DNA of 64,000 bases from Acidobacteriota bacterium (GCA_016213785.1 JACQZQ010000019.1:1-64000), one strand, 5' to 3'; counted from the first letter of the stretch, positions 1 to 10,087 are shown. Program-made: numbers and translations. Notes: a model not told the origin generated them from the letters alone.

Positions 1-98
1 CTCGCCAAGCTTTTGCTTCTTTACTTTCCCTTGCTAAAAATCTTTTTGCTCAAGGCCAAGATGTTGACCAGGTTTTGGAGTTTTTAATTCCTGCCTAG
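1..98 (+). CDS. C-terminal end of an unidentified protein
   Basis: An open frame enters from the left edge (frame from base 3) and ends at TAG 96-98, giving about 31 residues ending in ...VLEFLIPA. The short helical-looking tail is too little to assign a family. It converges on the WD40 gene, with only 5 bp between the two stop codons. That it is a real gene is inferred from the continuous frame and ordinary codon use. Confidence 0.5.
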   Translation, partial: RQAFASLLSLAKNLFAQGQDVDQVLEFLIPA

Positions 99-103
99 TT
101 TTT

Positions 104-3082
104 TTACTTACGTGACATATTTTTTACCTTCAAAGCCGTGTCTTTTAGCCTAGCAATTTCTTGTCCTGTTTCAACATCCCATAAATTCATTATATCTCCA
201 TCGCCTGCTGCAAGTAATGATTTATTATTTGGAGAAAAGGCTAATGCTCTAACCAAATAGTTACATCCTTTAAGCTCTCTTTTTTCCTTTTTTGCTTCTA
301 CATCCCATAGTTTAACTGTGTTATCTGCACTTCCAGTAGCTAAAAATTTTCCATCAGGTGAAAACTCTATTGCTAAAACTGAAGCAGAATGCCCATTAAA
401 TGTTATTAATTCTTTTCTTGTTATAAGGTTCCATAATTTTATTGTGTTATCTGAGCTTGAAATAGCTAGCAATTTTTCGTCAGGAGAAAATGTTACTAAT
501 TTAACCTCTTTATTATAATTAAAAGTTACTAATTGTTGGTTTGTAGTTAAATCCCATAGTTTTACAGTTTTATCTATGCTTGTACTAGCTAAAAGATTTC
601 CATTTAGGGAAAATGCTAGAGATTCAATCTTATTGCTGTGACCAGTAAAAGTATTTAATAGCTGGTTTGAGGCTAAATCCCATAGTTTGATTGTATTATC
701 TTTTGTACTAGCTAAAAATTTTCCATCAGGTGAAATTTTTGTAAGTGAATTATAATTGGGTTGTTCTTTAACCACTGTAATATTTTCTTTAGTATTTATG
801 TCCCAAAACTTGATAGTTTTATCAGAATTTCCACTAGCTAATAGTTTACCATCAGGTGAAAACATTATTGAATAAGTTGTATTAGCAAAATTCTTAAGTA
901 TAGCTAATTCTTTTTTTGCTACTCTATCCCATAAAACTACTTTATCTTTCCAACTAGCAATGGCTAGCAGCTTTCCATTTGGGGAAAATGCCAACGAAAT
1001 TTTTCCTGGATATTGCTTAAGCGTAGTTATCTCTTTTTTAGATTTTATATCCCATATTTTCACACACTCATCAGCTAAACTTCCACTTGCTAGAAGATTT
1101 CCATCTGGAGAAAATGCTAATGATAAAATTTCTCCTTTATGTCCTTTAAGAGTAGCTAGAACCTTATTTGAAGCTATGTCCCATAATTTAATACTTTGAT
1201 CTATACTTACACCTGCTAGTATTTTTCCATCAGGAGAAAAAGCTATTGAACCTCCTAAATCATTGGAACCAGGGAGAGTGGCTAAAACCTTATTTGAGGC
1301 TAAATCCCATAGCTTAATTGTTTTATCCCAAGAAGAACTAGCTAGTAGCTGCCCATTAGGAGAAAAAGCTACCATACTAATTTCACCAGTGTGACTATTA
1401 AGAGTAAAAAGAAGTTTATTAAGGGTTATATCCCAAAGCTTAATAGTTTTATCAGAACTTCCACTAGCTAAAAATTTTCCATCAGGAGAAAAAGCTATTG
1501 AAATAACGCCACTTGTATGACCTTGAAATACGGCTAACACTTTGCTAGAGGTTATATCCCAAAGCTTAATAGTTTTATCAGAACTTCCACTAGCTAAAAA
1601 TTTTCCATCAGGAGAAAAAGCTATTGAGTTAACTCCATTTGTATGACCCTTAAAAGTAACTAGATCAGGGTGGGAAAGTTTCCAAAAATAATACCATTCA
1701 AACTCTCGTAGATCTTCTTCACCAAGTTTTGGTATTTGGCTATTTAATAGTTCTAAGACTCTTTCTATTTTGCCTTCATCCCAAGCATTTTGAACAAGCC
1801 TAAGGTTTGCTATGTAGTTTAACTGTCTAGTAACAAAGACTTGTTTTTGAAGTTTATTCTTTTGCTCAAGGGCTTCATTTCGTTGTTTTATAGCCACAAA
1901 AGCTAGACTAAAAATTATTGATAAAATTATTAATGAAATAGAAGCTGTTAATAAAACACTTTTTCTAACGGCTGCTCTTCTTCGTCTAGCCTCAGCATAA
2001 GGCATATGAAGTTCTATCCAAGTTTGATTAAAAACTTGCTTATAAATTTTATTACGTACTACTAAATAAGCGTTTTCTACTTTAGCTATACCTGAAAGCT
2101 GGAGAATACTAACTAAAGGGTTAGTTTCATCATCTTTAATTTTTTTTTCTTTATGAACTTGTTTGTATAAATTTAATAAGCTTGCTAGCTCAACTTCACT
2201 CTTAAGTATTCTTTCTCTTACAAAAAGAAGATTATCATCTTTTTCTTTAGCTCTATAAGAAAAGAATAATTCATTACAAATTTTATCTACCCCAATGCTA
2301 TCTATTATGCTTGCATCTAAAGCTATTGCCTGACAAATTCTTTGAGTTAGATATGGATGGCCGTTTGTCCAGTATAAAACTTGTTTAAGAAGTTGAGCAG
2401 CTATTTTTTCTTCTCTCATTAATCCTCGTATTAAAGAGTAAGCTTCTGACTCAGTGAAATCACCTAATTCTATCCTTTGGCCTATGTTAAAAGGGGTAAT
2501 ACGAGTATCACGAATTAGATCTGAGGGAGTAGCAACACCTAATAAGCAAAAAGTAAGGCGGTTTAATTCACTGTCTTCAGCCCGCTGGTTATAAAACTTT
2601 CTTATACCTGCAAAAAATTCATCTACAGAAAAAGGCAAACTTTTAACAATATCTATTTCATCAATAAAGATAATGAACTGATTGTTTTTGTTTGTAAGAA
2701 CAATCTTGTGAACTGCCTTCATCCAACGCTGCAACGGCCCAAGTTGTTTATGAGCTTGCCAAAAATCATCAAGCTCATCTTCTAAGTCTAATTGTTGCCC
2801 TATTTGATTAAGAATACCGTTATACCATTGTTCTGCATTTAGGTTTTGACCAATAGCAGTGAGATCTAGAACTGCTACTCTAAACCCTTCATTACGAAGG
2901 CGAATAGCGGTGCGAACCATAAGAGAAGATTTTCCCATTTGGCGAGAAGTTAACACATAGCAAAATTTCCCTATTTTTAACCCCTCTATTAGTCTGCTAT
3001 CTGCTTGACGCTCAACATAACACATTGCATCATAATGTAGGGTTCCACCTATTACATAAAAACTTGATAGTGAGATTGCCAT
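104..3082 (-). CDS. AAA-like sensory ATPase with TM segment and 12 WD40 repeats
   Basis: The N-terminal ~340 residues look like the AAA-like domain (PF14516 type): a P-loop around residue 50 reading SRQMGKSS, and a Walker B strand FIIFIDEID near residue 140. One hydrophobic segment (about residues 375-400, SVLLTASISLIILS...) follows, then roughly 12 WD40 repeats to the C-terminus, most carrying FSPDGK..LAS and IKLWD. Topology suggests a cytoplasmic NTPase joined to an extracytoplasmic or membrane-proximal propeller. The start was moved to ATG 3080-3082: the longer frame begins at TTG, whereas GGAG lies 6 bases before this ATG. It is divergent from a winged-helix gene with the same AAA-like domain. 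The P-loop lacks the usual leading glycine. Ligand and function are unknown. Confidence 0.85.
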   Translation of the reverse strand: MAISLSSFYVIGGTLHYDAMCYVERQADSRLIEGLKIGKFCYVLTSRQMGKSSLMVRTAIRLRNEGFRVAVLDLTAIGQNLNAEQWYNGILNQIGQQLDLEDELDDFWQAHKQLGPLQRWMKAVHKIVLTNKNNQFIIFIDEIDIVKSLPFSVDEFFAGIRKFYNQRAEDSELNRLTFCLLGVATPSDLIRDTRITPFNIGQRIELGDFTESEAYSLIRGLMREEKIAAQLLKQVLYWTNGHPYLTQRICQAIALDASIIDSIGVDKICNELFFSYRAKEKDDNLLFVRERILKSEVELASLLNLYKQVHKEKKIKDDETNPLVSILQLSGIAKVENAYLVVRNKIYKQVFNQTWIELHMPYAEARRRRAAVRKSVLLTASISLIILSIIFSLAFVAIKQRNEALEQKNKLQKQVFVTRQLNYIANLRLVQNAWDEGKIERVLELLNSQIPKLGEEDLREFEWYYFWKLSHPDLVTFKGHTNGVNSIAFSPDGKFLASGSSDKTIKLWDITSSKVLAVFQGHTSGVISIAFSPDGKFLASGSSDKTIKLWDITLNKLLFTLNSHTGEISMVAFSPNGQLLASSSWDKTIKLWDLASNKVLATLPGSNDLGGSIAFSPDGKILAGVSIDQSIKLWDIASNKVLATLKGHKGEILSLAFSPDGNLLASGSLADECVKIWDIKSKKEITTLKQYPGKISLAFSPNGKLLAIASWKDKVVLWDRVAKKELAILKNFANTTYSIMFSPDGKLLASGNSDKTIKFWDINTKENITVVKEQPNYNSLTKISPDGKFLASTKDNTIKLWDLASNQLLNTFTGHSNKIESLAFSLNGNLLASTSIDKTVKLWDLTTNQQLVTFNYNKEVKLVTFSPDEKLLAISSSDNTIKLWNLITRKELITFNGHSASVLAIEFSPDGKFLATGSADNTVKLWDVEAKKEKRELKGCNYLVRALAFSPNNKSLLAAGDGDIMNLWDVETGQEIARLKDTALKVKNMSRK
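1424..1627. repeat. 78-bp perfect direct repeat inside the WD40 gene
   Basis: Bases 1424-1501 and 1550-1627 are identical over 78 bp, offset by 126 bp (42 codons, one WD40 blade). They encode the first two blades of the propeller. The other blades differ at DNA level, so this pair was duplicated or homogenised recently. Confidence 0.9.
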
Positions 3083-3208
3083 ATGCTGCTCCAAATTACT
3101 CTAAATAGTTTAAGAATAAAAATCAAAACATCTATTTATTTAAAATTACAGAAGTAGTTATGTTATTTTAACTTAAACTTAATAGTGTGAAGATAGAATA
3201 TAAGATAC

Positions 3209-3238
3209 TTGATCTTGATAAGCTTACTTCAAAATAAT
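3209..3238 (+). promoter_or_regulatory. Possible sigma70-type promoter for the winged-helix/AAA gene
   Basis: TTGATC (3209-3214) and AATAAT (3233-3238) are separated by 18 bp in the 230-bp divergent gap, about 75 bases before ATG 3313. Four of six and five of six bases match the consensus. In AT-rich DNA such matches are common, so this is tentative. Confidence 0.35.
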
Positions 3239-3312
3239 AGACTCATTAGCATCTTAAATCCCTTAAAAAAATATTAGAAATTTCTTAAAATTTTCCTAAA
3301 GAAATAAAACTC

Positions 3313-4728
3313 ATGAAAAAGCCAATTAAAGAATTATATAAATTTGGCAACTTTCTTTTAGATATAAATGAATCTACTTTATTAAAAGAGGGTAAACCAA
3401 TAATTCTTAGTCCAAAGCTCTTAGATCTATTGCTTTTGCTTGTTGAAAATAATGGACACCTTGTTACCAAAGATGAAATACTAAATAATCTTTGGCCTGA
3501 TAGTTTTGTTGAAGAAAATAATCTTACTGTAAATATATCTGCACTTAGGAAAATTCTTGGAGACGGTGAGGATGGTAATAAGTATATTGAGACTATTCCT
3601 AAGCGAGGTTATCGCTTTTTAGCTAAAGTAGAAAAGGTAGAAGATAAAGGTTATGAGCTTGATAAAGAACCTCTAAAGGATAGAGAAAGTAGTTTTTCTA
3701 TAAATCTAGATAGATTAGAACCGGCAGGAGGGGCAGTTGCGCTTAATTCAGAATTTTATGTTGTTAGAGCCATTGATAGCGAATTTCATAAGGCTATTTC
3801 ACGTCGAGATAGCATAGTATTAGTTAAAGGCGCTGCTCAAATGGGCAAAACCTCACTGCTTGCTCGTGGTTTAGAAAAAATTCGAGAATCAGGAGGAAAA
3901 ATTGTTCTAACAGATTTTCGCGCCTTAGATGCTTCTGAGCTTGAATCTGCTGATAAACTCTTTTTAACATTAGCTGAAATTATAGTTGATCAATTAGAGC
4001 TAGACCTTTTACCTAAGCAAGACTGGAGTAGCGAACGTGGGCCAAGTGTAAACTTTGGTAGATTTATAAGACGGGCTGTATTAAGTAAAATATCAGAGTC
4101 ATTAGTATGGGGAATGGATGAAGTTGATCGCTTATTTGGCTGTGCTTTTAGTGATGATGTTTTTAGTCTATTTCGTTCCTGGCATAATGCTAGATCTCTT
4201 GATCCAATGGGTCCTTGGAAAAAACTAACAATGGTTATTAGTTATTCAACCGAACCTCATTTATTTATTAGAGATGCTAACAAATCACCATTTAATGTTG
4301 GGACAAGACTTACAATGGAAGACTTTAGCTTTGATCAAGTAAGAGAACTTAATCTTAAGTATGGTTCTCCGCTTCAAGATAAACTTGAGGTAGAGAGGTA
4401 TTTTCAATTAGTAGGAGGTCATCCCTACTTAGTTTGTCGTGGCCTTTATGAATTGGCTTTGCGGAGCTATGGTATTGAAGTGTTTGAAAAACAAGCAGAT
4501 AAAGATGAAGGCCCTTTAGGGGATCATTTGCGTAAAATGTTAAGACTACTTTTTCAAGACACTATTCTTTGTGAGATAGTAAAGGGAATGCTTAAAAATC
4601 AACCCTGCTCAACAGAAGAGAGTTTTTATAGGTTGAGGAGTACAGGTTTAATATCTGGTGAATCAGCAAAGGATGCAAAAATACGTTGCCAGATCTATAC
4701 AAACTACCTAAAAAGGCATATGTTGTAA
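3313..4728 (+). CDS. Winged-helix (OmpR-type) regulator fused to AAA-like ATPase domain
   Basis: Residues ~5-105 form a Trans_reg_C winged helix: YKFGNFLLDINESTLL, LSPKLLDLLLLLVENNG, VNISALRKILGD and the wing IETIPKRGYRF. Residues ~135-440 are an AAA-like domain (PF14516 type) with P-loop VKGAAQMGKTSLLA and an acidic strand WGMDEVDRLFG. There is no receiver domain, so any signal would come through the ATPase part. It is divergent from the AAA-WD40 gene, whose ATPase domain has the same layout (QMGKT/S, SPFNVGTR-like segment, GGHPYL/NGHPYL). Regulation of the neighbour is inferred only from position. No strong Shine-Dalgarno is seen before ATG 3313. Confidence 0.85.
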   Translation: MKKPIKELYKFGNFLLDINESTLLKEGKPIILSPKLLDLLLLLVENNGHLVTKDEILNNLWPDSFVEENNLTVNISALRKILGDGEDGNKYIETIPKRGYRFLAKVEKVEDKGYELDKEPLKDRESSFSINLDRLEPAGGAVALNSEFYVVRAIDSEFHKAISRRDSIVLVKGAAQMGKTSLLARGLEKIRESGGKIVLTDFRALDASELESADKLFLTLAEIIVDQLELDLLPKQDWSSERGPSVNFGRFIRRAVLSKISESLVWGMDEVDRLFGCAFSDDVFSLFRSWHNARSLDPMGPWKKLTMVISYSTEPHLFIRDANKSPFNVGTRLTMEDFSFDQVRELNLKYGSPLQDKLEVERYFQLVGGHPYLVCRGLYELALRSYGIEVFEKQADKDEGPLGDHLRKMLRLLFQDTILCEIVKGMLKNQPCSTEESFYRLRSTGLISGESAKDAKIRCQIYTNYLKRHML

Positions 4729-4789
4729 AATTATCTAGTAACTATTGCTAGTTCTATTTTTTAATTCACTTTGTTAACTTTGATTTTTT

Positions 4790-4812
4790 ATATCTTTTAT
4801 ATCTTTTATATC
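4790..4812. repeat. 9-bp tandem repeat (2.6 copies) before the M1 peptidase gene
   Basis: The unit ATATCTTTT occurs at 4790-4798 and 4799-4807, then a partial copy to 4812. It sits about 20 bases before start codon 4833. Similar 9-bp arrays precede three other genes in the window. Confidence 0.7.
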
Positions 4813-4832
4813 ATTAACACAATTAGGTATGT

Positions 4833-7352
4833 ATGCTAAGTAATAAATCTAGAAAAATTTCTTTTGTACAATGTTTTCTAACAGTAATTATGTTACTGCT
4901 TTTCTTTTCTACAATTGCTACAGTTAATGCCCAAACTCTTGTAGTTAATAAACCTAGTGAACCTCCTATTCAATGGCCTAGGAGCCATAATTTTGATATG
5001 CAGCATATAAAACTAAAACTATCTTTTGATTGGGAGAAAGAGATAGTTTTTGGCGAGGCTACTCTAGATATGAAGGCTTTTATTAGCGGCATTCAGACTA
5101 TTGTGCTAGATGCTACTAAGTTTAATGTAAAATCAGTAAAACTTGCTAATGGCAAAAGCTTAAAGTTTGAAGTAGATGAAGAAAAAATAGCTATAACTTT
5201 AGACCGTGCTTATAAAGCCTCTGAGGGAATTAGTTTAATAATTGAATATTCAGCACAACCAAAAGCAGGTCTAACTTTTGTTAAGCCTAGTGCAAGCGAT
5301 CCTAAAAGACCTTATCAAATTTGGACTCAGGGCGAAACCATTACTAATCGAGAATGGTTTCCTTGTTATGATTCTCCTAATGATCGTGCTACTAGTGAGA
5401 CTTTTATAACTGTTGATAGTAAATATATGGCTATTTCTAATGGGGAACTTATTGAAGTAAAAGAAGATAAAGCCACAAACAAAAAAACCTATCATTGGAA
5501 AATGGATTATCCTTTTCCTAGCTATCTTGCTTCTTTAGTAATAGGCGAATTTGCAGAATTAAAACAAGAATCTGATGGTGTCCCAATTTTTCACTATGTT
5601 TATAAGGAGCAACTAGAAAATGCTAAAAAAAGTTTTGCTACTGTTCCTGAGATGATGAAATTTTTTAGCTCTAAATTAGGGCATCCTTATCCTTATAAAA
5701 AGTATGCAGAAGTAATGGTTTATGAATTTCCTGGGGGAATGGAAAATATTACTGCTACAACTATGACAGATAATCTAGTCAGAGATGAGCGGGCAATGAT
5801 AGATAATAGTGATGGGCTTTCTGCGCATGAATTGGCACATCAATGGTTTGGTAATTTAGTTACTTGTAGGGATTGGAGCGAACTTTGGTTAAATGAAGGG
5901 TTTGCTAATTTTATGGATGCTCTATGGCTAGGACATTCTAAAGGTGAAGAAGAATACTTAAGAGATATGATAGGTGCACAAAATAGTGTCTTACAGCGTT
6001 ATAATCAAGGTAATCGTCGCCCTGTTTCTACAAAGCGCTTTTACCATCCAGATGATCTTTTTGATGAAAATAGTTATGCACGACCACAAGCAATAATTCA
6101 TTATTTACGCCATATACTAGGCGAAGAGGCTTTCTGGAAGGCAATTAACCACTATATTACAGTCAATCGTCAAAGAGGTTTAGTTACAGCCCTAGATCTT
6201 TCAAGAGCTATTGAAGAAGCAACAGGACAGAACTTAGATTGGTTTTTTGAGCAGTGGATCTATAAATTAGGTCAACCAGAAATAGAAATTGTTTCCCAAT
6301 ATGATGAAAAGAAACAGCAGTTAAAACTAAATATTAAACAACTCCAAAAAAAAGACTTGGAAAAACCTTGGTTTGATGTTGCAGAAACCTATCGTTTACC
6401 TGTAGATATTGCTATTACTACCAGCAAAGGAACTAAAATTCATCAAGTCTTAATTGACCAAAGAGAGCAACAACTTTCTTTTTCTGTTGAAGAAAAACCC
6501 TTAATTATCAATTTTGATCGTGGAAACTATATTTTAAAAAATATAAAGTTTACTCGCACAACAGATGAGTTAGTTTATCAACTGCTTTCAGATGACGATG
6601 TTACAGGTAGAATTAGGGCAGCAGGTGAACTAAAGGGCACAGTTTATGAGCCTGCTCTTTTAGCTTTAATTAAAGTAAGTAAAGAAGATAAATCATCACT
6701 GGTTCGTCTTCAAGCTGTAGATAGTCTAGCAAATGCTAGAGGTGAAAATGTTAAAAATGCTTTAGTTAATGCTGCATTAAATGACTTAAACTGGCAGGTA
6801 AGAGAGCAAGCTGTAAAAGAACTAGCACAGTTTAAGGATAAAGAATTACTTCCAGTTTTTCAAAAAGTTATTGATAAAGATCCTAGCTATAAAACAATTA
6901 AGGCAGCAGCAAATGCTCTAGGCTTAATAGGCTCTTTAGAGGCTATAGATATTCTTGTTGAGTTATCTAAAAAACATTCTTGGCAAGATACTTTAATAGA
7001 GTCAGCTTTGGAAGGTCTTCATTATACTCAAGATAAGGATAGAAGAGTTTTAGATATAGCCTTAAAATATGCTGCTCCAGGAAATAGCCGCTATATTCGT
7101 CCTGAGGCTATAAATCTTTTAGGTACTAGAGCTAAAGGTAGTAAAGATGCGCTAGATTTAATTCGTATTGCTTTAGAAGATAAATCTACAAGTCTAAACT
7201 ATGCTGCCTTAAGTGCTTTAGGCGAAATGAGTGATAAGGATACATTAGACTTAGTAGAGCAATTTTCTAAAAAAACAAACCTCGACCCAAGTCTACAAGC
7301 CTATGCTGAACAAGTGGTTAAGAGAATTAAACAAAAAGGTGCAGGAAATTAG
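4833..7352 (+). CDS. Secreted M1-family zinc aminopeptidase with C-terminal HEAT repeats
   Basis: A signal peptide (about residues 1-33, ending VNAQT) precedes the M1 N-terminal beta domain. The catalytic region shows the exopeptidase motif GGMEN at residues 301-305, the zinc motif HELAH at 332-336 and the third zinc ligand E355 in NEGFANFM. These are the defining M1 elements, predicting removal of N-terminal amino acids outside the cytoplasm. From about residue 585 the protein carries HEAT-like alpha repeats (VRLQAVDSLAN, VREQAVKELAQ, YIRPEAINLLG), as in several bacterial M1 enzymes. AGG lies 5 bases before ATG 4833. kdpD follows after 29 bp. Confidence 0.93.
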   Translation: MLSNKSRKISFVQCFLTVIMLLLFFSTIATVNAQTLVVNKPSEPPIQWPRSHNFDMQHIKLKLSFDWEKEIVFGEATLDMKAFISGIQTIVLDATKFNVKSVKLANGKSLKFEVDEEKIAITLDRAYKASEGISLIIEYSAQPKAGLTFVKPSASDPKRPYQIWTQGETITNREWFPCYDSPNDRATSETFITVDSKYMAISNGELIEVKEDKATNKKTYHWKMDYPFPSYLASLVIGEFAELKQESDGVPIFHYVYKEQLENAKKSFATVPEMMKFFSSKLGHPYPYKKYAEVMVYEFPGGMENITATTMTDNLVRDERAMIDNSDGLSAHELAHQWFGNLVTCRDWSELWLNEGFANFMDALWLGHSKGEEEYLRDMIGAQNSVLQRYNQGNRRPVSTKRFYHPDDLFDENSYARPQAIIHYLRHILGEEAFWKAINHYITVNRQRGLVTALDLSRAIEEATGQNLDWFFEQWIYKLGQPEIEIVSQYDEKKQQLKLNIKQLQKKDLEKPWFDVAETYRLPVDIAITTSKGTKIHQVLIDQREQQLSFSVEEKPLIINFDRGNYILKNIKFTRTTDELVYQLLSDDDVTGRIRAAGELKGTVYEPALLALIKVSKEDKSSLVRLQAVDSLANARGENVKNALVNAALNDLNWQVREQAVKELAQFKDKELLPVFQKVIDKDPSYKTIKAAANALGLIGSLEAIDILVELSKKHSWQDTLIESALEGLHYTQDKDRRVLDIALKYAAPGNSRYIRPEAINLLGTRAKGSKDALDLIRIALEDKSTSLNYAALSALGEMSDKDTLDLVEQFSKKTNLDPSLQAYAEQVVKRIKQKGAGN

Positions 7353-7381
7353 TAGAGATAGAAAATTTATACAGTTTTTTT

Positions 7382-10087
7382 ATGAATAATCATAATGATA
7401 ATAGACCTAACCCTGAAAGCCTACTAGCAAGGCTAGAAGAGGCCGCTAGACCTAAATTGCGTGTCTATATAGGTGCTGCACCTGGGGTAGGGAAAACTTA
7501 TCAAATGCTAGAAGATGCCCACCAACTAAAAAAGCAGGGCTATGATGTTGTAATAGGTTTAGTAGAAACCTATGGGCGTAAAGAAACTCAAGCTCAAATT
7601 CGTGACCTAGAAGTTATTGATAGAAAACAAATCCCCTATCGAGGTGTTACATTATCAGAGATGGATCTTGACGCTATAATTAAGCGCAAACCAGAAGTAT
7701 GTTTAGTTGATGAATTAGCTCATACTAATGTTCCAGGCTCAAAAAATAAAAAACGTTATGAGGATGTTTTAGATCTACTTGCCTTAGGTATTAATGTGAT
7801 GACTGCTGTAAACATCCAACATCTAGAAACCTTAAATGATACTGTAATGAAATCTTCAGGTATCAAAGTTAGGGAGACTGTTCCTGACGCTTTTTTTGCT
7901 CGTGCAGATGAAATTATTAACGTTGATGTTAGTGTTGATGAAATACAAAGACGGTTAAAACAAGGCAAAGTCTATAGCTCAGAAAAAGTTGACCAAGCAT
8001 TAAATAATTTTTTTCAACAAAGTAATTTATCTACTCTCAGGGAACTTACTTTGCGTACAGTAGCAGAGCAGTTAAGCGTTAAGTCTGCTCAATACCGTGA
8101 AAGAGAAGGCTTAGAACCTGCATCTATTCCAGAAAAAGTTATGGTTTGTATGTCTTCTAGTATTACTGCTCCAAAAATGATTCGCACAGGAGCTAGAATT
8201 GCTGGTCGTATTGGAGCACGTTGGTATGCTGTTTATATTGAAACACCTAGAGAAGATGTTAGACGAATTCGTGCAGAGGATTCCCGTCAATTAGCTAATA
8301 ATATTGCTCTAGCTGAACAATTAGGAGCCACAATTATTAAACTAAAAGCAGAGTTTCCTGCTGATGGCTTAATAAATTTTGCTAAGCGTGAAGGTATTAC
8401 TCATGTAATCTTTGGTCAAACAGCTAGGTCTAGATGGGAAAGATTTCTAAAAGACTCGGTAATTGACCGGTTTTTAGATGAAGTTAAAGAAGCCGCAGTA
8501 CAAGTTATTCCTACTCCTGAACAAAGAAGTGGAAAAGGAAAAAAGCTAGAAATACCTAAGAATTTATGGACGTACTTAATTGCTACTTTAAGCGAACTAT
8601 TTGTAATATTTATATTTAAGCAGTTTACTGTTAATAATACAACAGTAGCTTTAACATTATTATTAATAGTACAAATTACAGCATCTTGGCATGGTCTAGG
8701 GCCAAGCATAATGGCTGCTATTATAGGAACACTTTGTTTTAATTTCTTTTTTTTACCTCCTACAGGGACTTTTACTATTCAGGATCCTCAAAATTGGATA
8801 GCGCTTTCAGCTTTTATAATTACAGCTATTATTTCTAGCCATTTTTCTGCCTCAGCTAAAGCTCGTGCTGAAGACGCAGAAAAAAGACGCGAAGAAGTTT
8901 GGTCTTTACACGAACTTGGACGAACAATAATTGCATCTCCTGATTTAGAAAGTGCTTTAGTTACTATTTCTCGTCAGGTTGTTGAAATATTTAAGCTAGA
9001 TTTTTGTTGTATTTATATACCTGATCAAGAAGGGCAATTACAAAAAGTAGCCCTAGCAACAGAGTTAGCAAATATTGAGAGGTTAATTAAACCAGAATAT
9101 CTCTCTGAAGTTTTTCAAGCAGGTGAGATAAAAATAGTTGGAACCTATGATAATTACTACCCAACTAACGAAAATTACTTACAAATATCAGAAATAGCTT
9201 ATATACCTCTTAGAGTTGGTATTAAGTGTATTGGTATAATAATAATTGCCTCAGGAAATTTAGAAAAAGCTTTGTTAGAAGCAATTGCTGGGCTTGTAGC
9301 TTTAGCTTTAGAACGTGCTAGGTTTTTGCAAGGAGCTAGCCATATTGAAACCCTACGTCAAAGCGATAAATTAAAATCGGCTCTTTTAGCTTCGGTTTCT
9401 CATAATCTACGTACCCCTTTAACTGCTATTCAAACCTGTATAGATAGCCTACTTCAAAAAAATGTTTCTAAAGACCCAGATATATCTAATGAGCTACTTT
9501 GTATTATTAAGGAAGAAACCCATCGTTTAAGCCAAGTAGTTAGTAATTTGCTAGAAATGGCACGCATTGAAGCAGGTGAACTTAAGGTTAATAAAACCTG
9601 GACAACAGTTTCAGAGCTTTTTACTGATTCGCTTCAACGCTGTAATATTGCTTTGCGAGAACATAGAATAGAAATGGATTTATCAGAAGAACTACCTTTA
9701 GTAAAAATAGATGGTATTTTATTAGAAGAAGTAATTGTTAATTTGCTAGAAAATGCGGCTAAATATTCGCCTAAACAAAGTAAAATTACTCTAACTGCTG
9801 AATTAAAAGGTGATGAATTAATTATTAGCGTTCAAGATCAAGGAAAAGGAGTTGAAAAATCTGAACAGGAAAAAATTTTTAATAAGTTCTATCGTGCACA
9901 ATCAAATGAAAACAGCCCTGTAACAGGTTTAGGGATGGGTTTAGCAATTGCTCGTGGTATAGTTGAGATTCATCAAGGTAAAATTTGGGTAGAAAGCCAA
10001 GTTGGTAAAGGTGCTAAATTCTGCTTTTCTTTACCCGTTGAACATAAAGATGTTGCTTCTTTATTGCCTGAAGGAGAAGGAAATTAA
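7382..10087 (+). CDS. kdpD: Osmosensitive K+ channel histidine kinase KdpD
   Basis: Full-length KdpD of 901 residues. In order: the KdpD sensor domain with P-loop GAAPGVGKT (~32-40) and LVDELAHTNVPG; a USP-like region (~255-375); four closely spaced membrane segments (~395-500, DUF4118); a GAF-like domain (~525-660); the dimerisation domain with phospho-acceptor H674 in SVSHNLRTP; and a catalytic ATPase domain with N, G1 and G2 boxes (ENAAKYS, DQGKG, GLGMGLAI). In characterised systems it controls kdpFABC expression through KdpE in response to K+ limitation. Its stop overlaps the kdpE start by one base (TAATG), so the two are translationally coupled. No kdpFABC genes are present here. Confidence 0.95.
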   Translation: MNNHNDNRPNPESLLARLEEAARPKLRVYIGAAPGVGKTYQMLEDAHQLKKQGYDVVIGLVETYGRKETQAQIRDLEVIDRKQIPYRGVTLSEMDLDAIIKRKPEVCLVDELAHTNVPGSKNKKRYEDVLDLLALGINVMTAVNIQHLETLNDTVMKSSGIKVRETVPDAFFARADEIINVDVSVDEIQRRLKQGKVYSSEKVDQALNNFFQQSNLSTLRELTLRTVAEQLSVKSAQYREREGLEPASIPEKVMVCMSSSITAPKMIRTGARIAGRIGARWYAVYIETPREDVRRIRAEDSRQLANNIALAEQLGATIIKLKAEFPADGLINFAKREGITHVIFGQTARSRWERFLKDSVIDRFLDEVKEAAVQVIPTPEQRSGKGKKLEIPKNLWTYLIATLSELFVIFIFKQFTVNNTTVALTLLLIVQITASWHGLGPSIMAAIIGTLCFNFFFLPPTGTFTIQDPQNWIALSAFIITAIISSHFSASAKARAEDAEKRREEVWSLHELGRTIIASPDLESALVTISRQVVEIFKLDFCCIYIPDQEGQLQKVALATELANIERLIKPEYLSEVFQAGEIKIVGTYDNYYPTNENYLQISEIAYIPLRVGIKCIGIIIIASGNLEKALLEAIAGLVALALERARFLQGASHIETLRQSDKLKSALLASVSHNLRTPLTAIQTCIDSLLQKNVSKDPDISNELLCIIKEETHRLSQVVSNLLEMARIEAGELKVNKTWTTVSELFTDSLQRCNIALREHRIEMDLSEELPLVKIDGILLEEVIVNLLENAAKYSPKQSKITLTAELKGDELIISVQDQGKGVEKSEQEKIFNKFYRAQSNENSPVTGLGMGLAIARGIVEIHQGKIWVESQVGKGAKFCFSLPVEHKDVASLLPEGEGN

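Noticed and set aside
318..1199. Plus-strand frames of 66-79 codons inside the WD40 gene
   Set aside because: They recur at each WD40 repeat in the antisense frame and carry the repeat's periodic motif; shadows of the real minus-strand gene.
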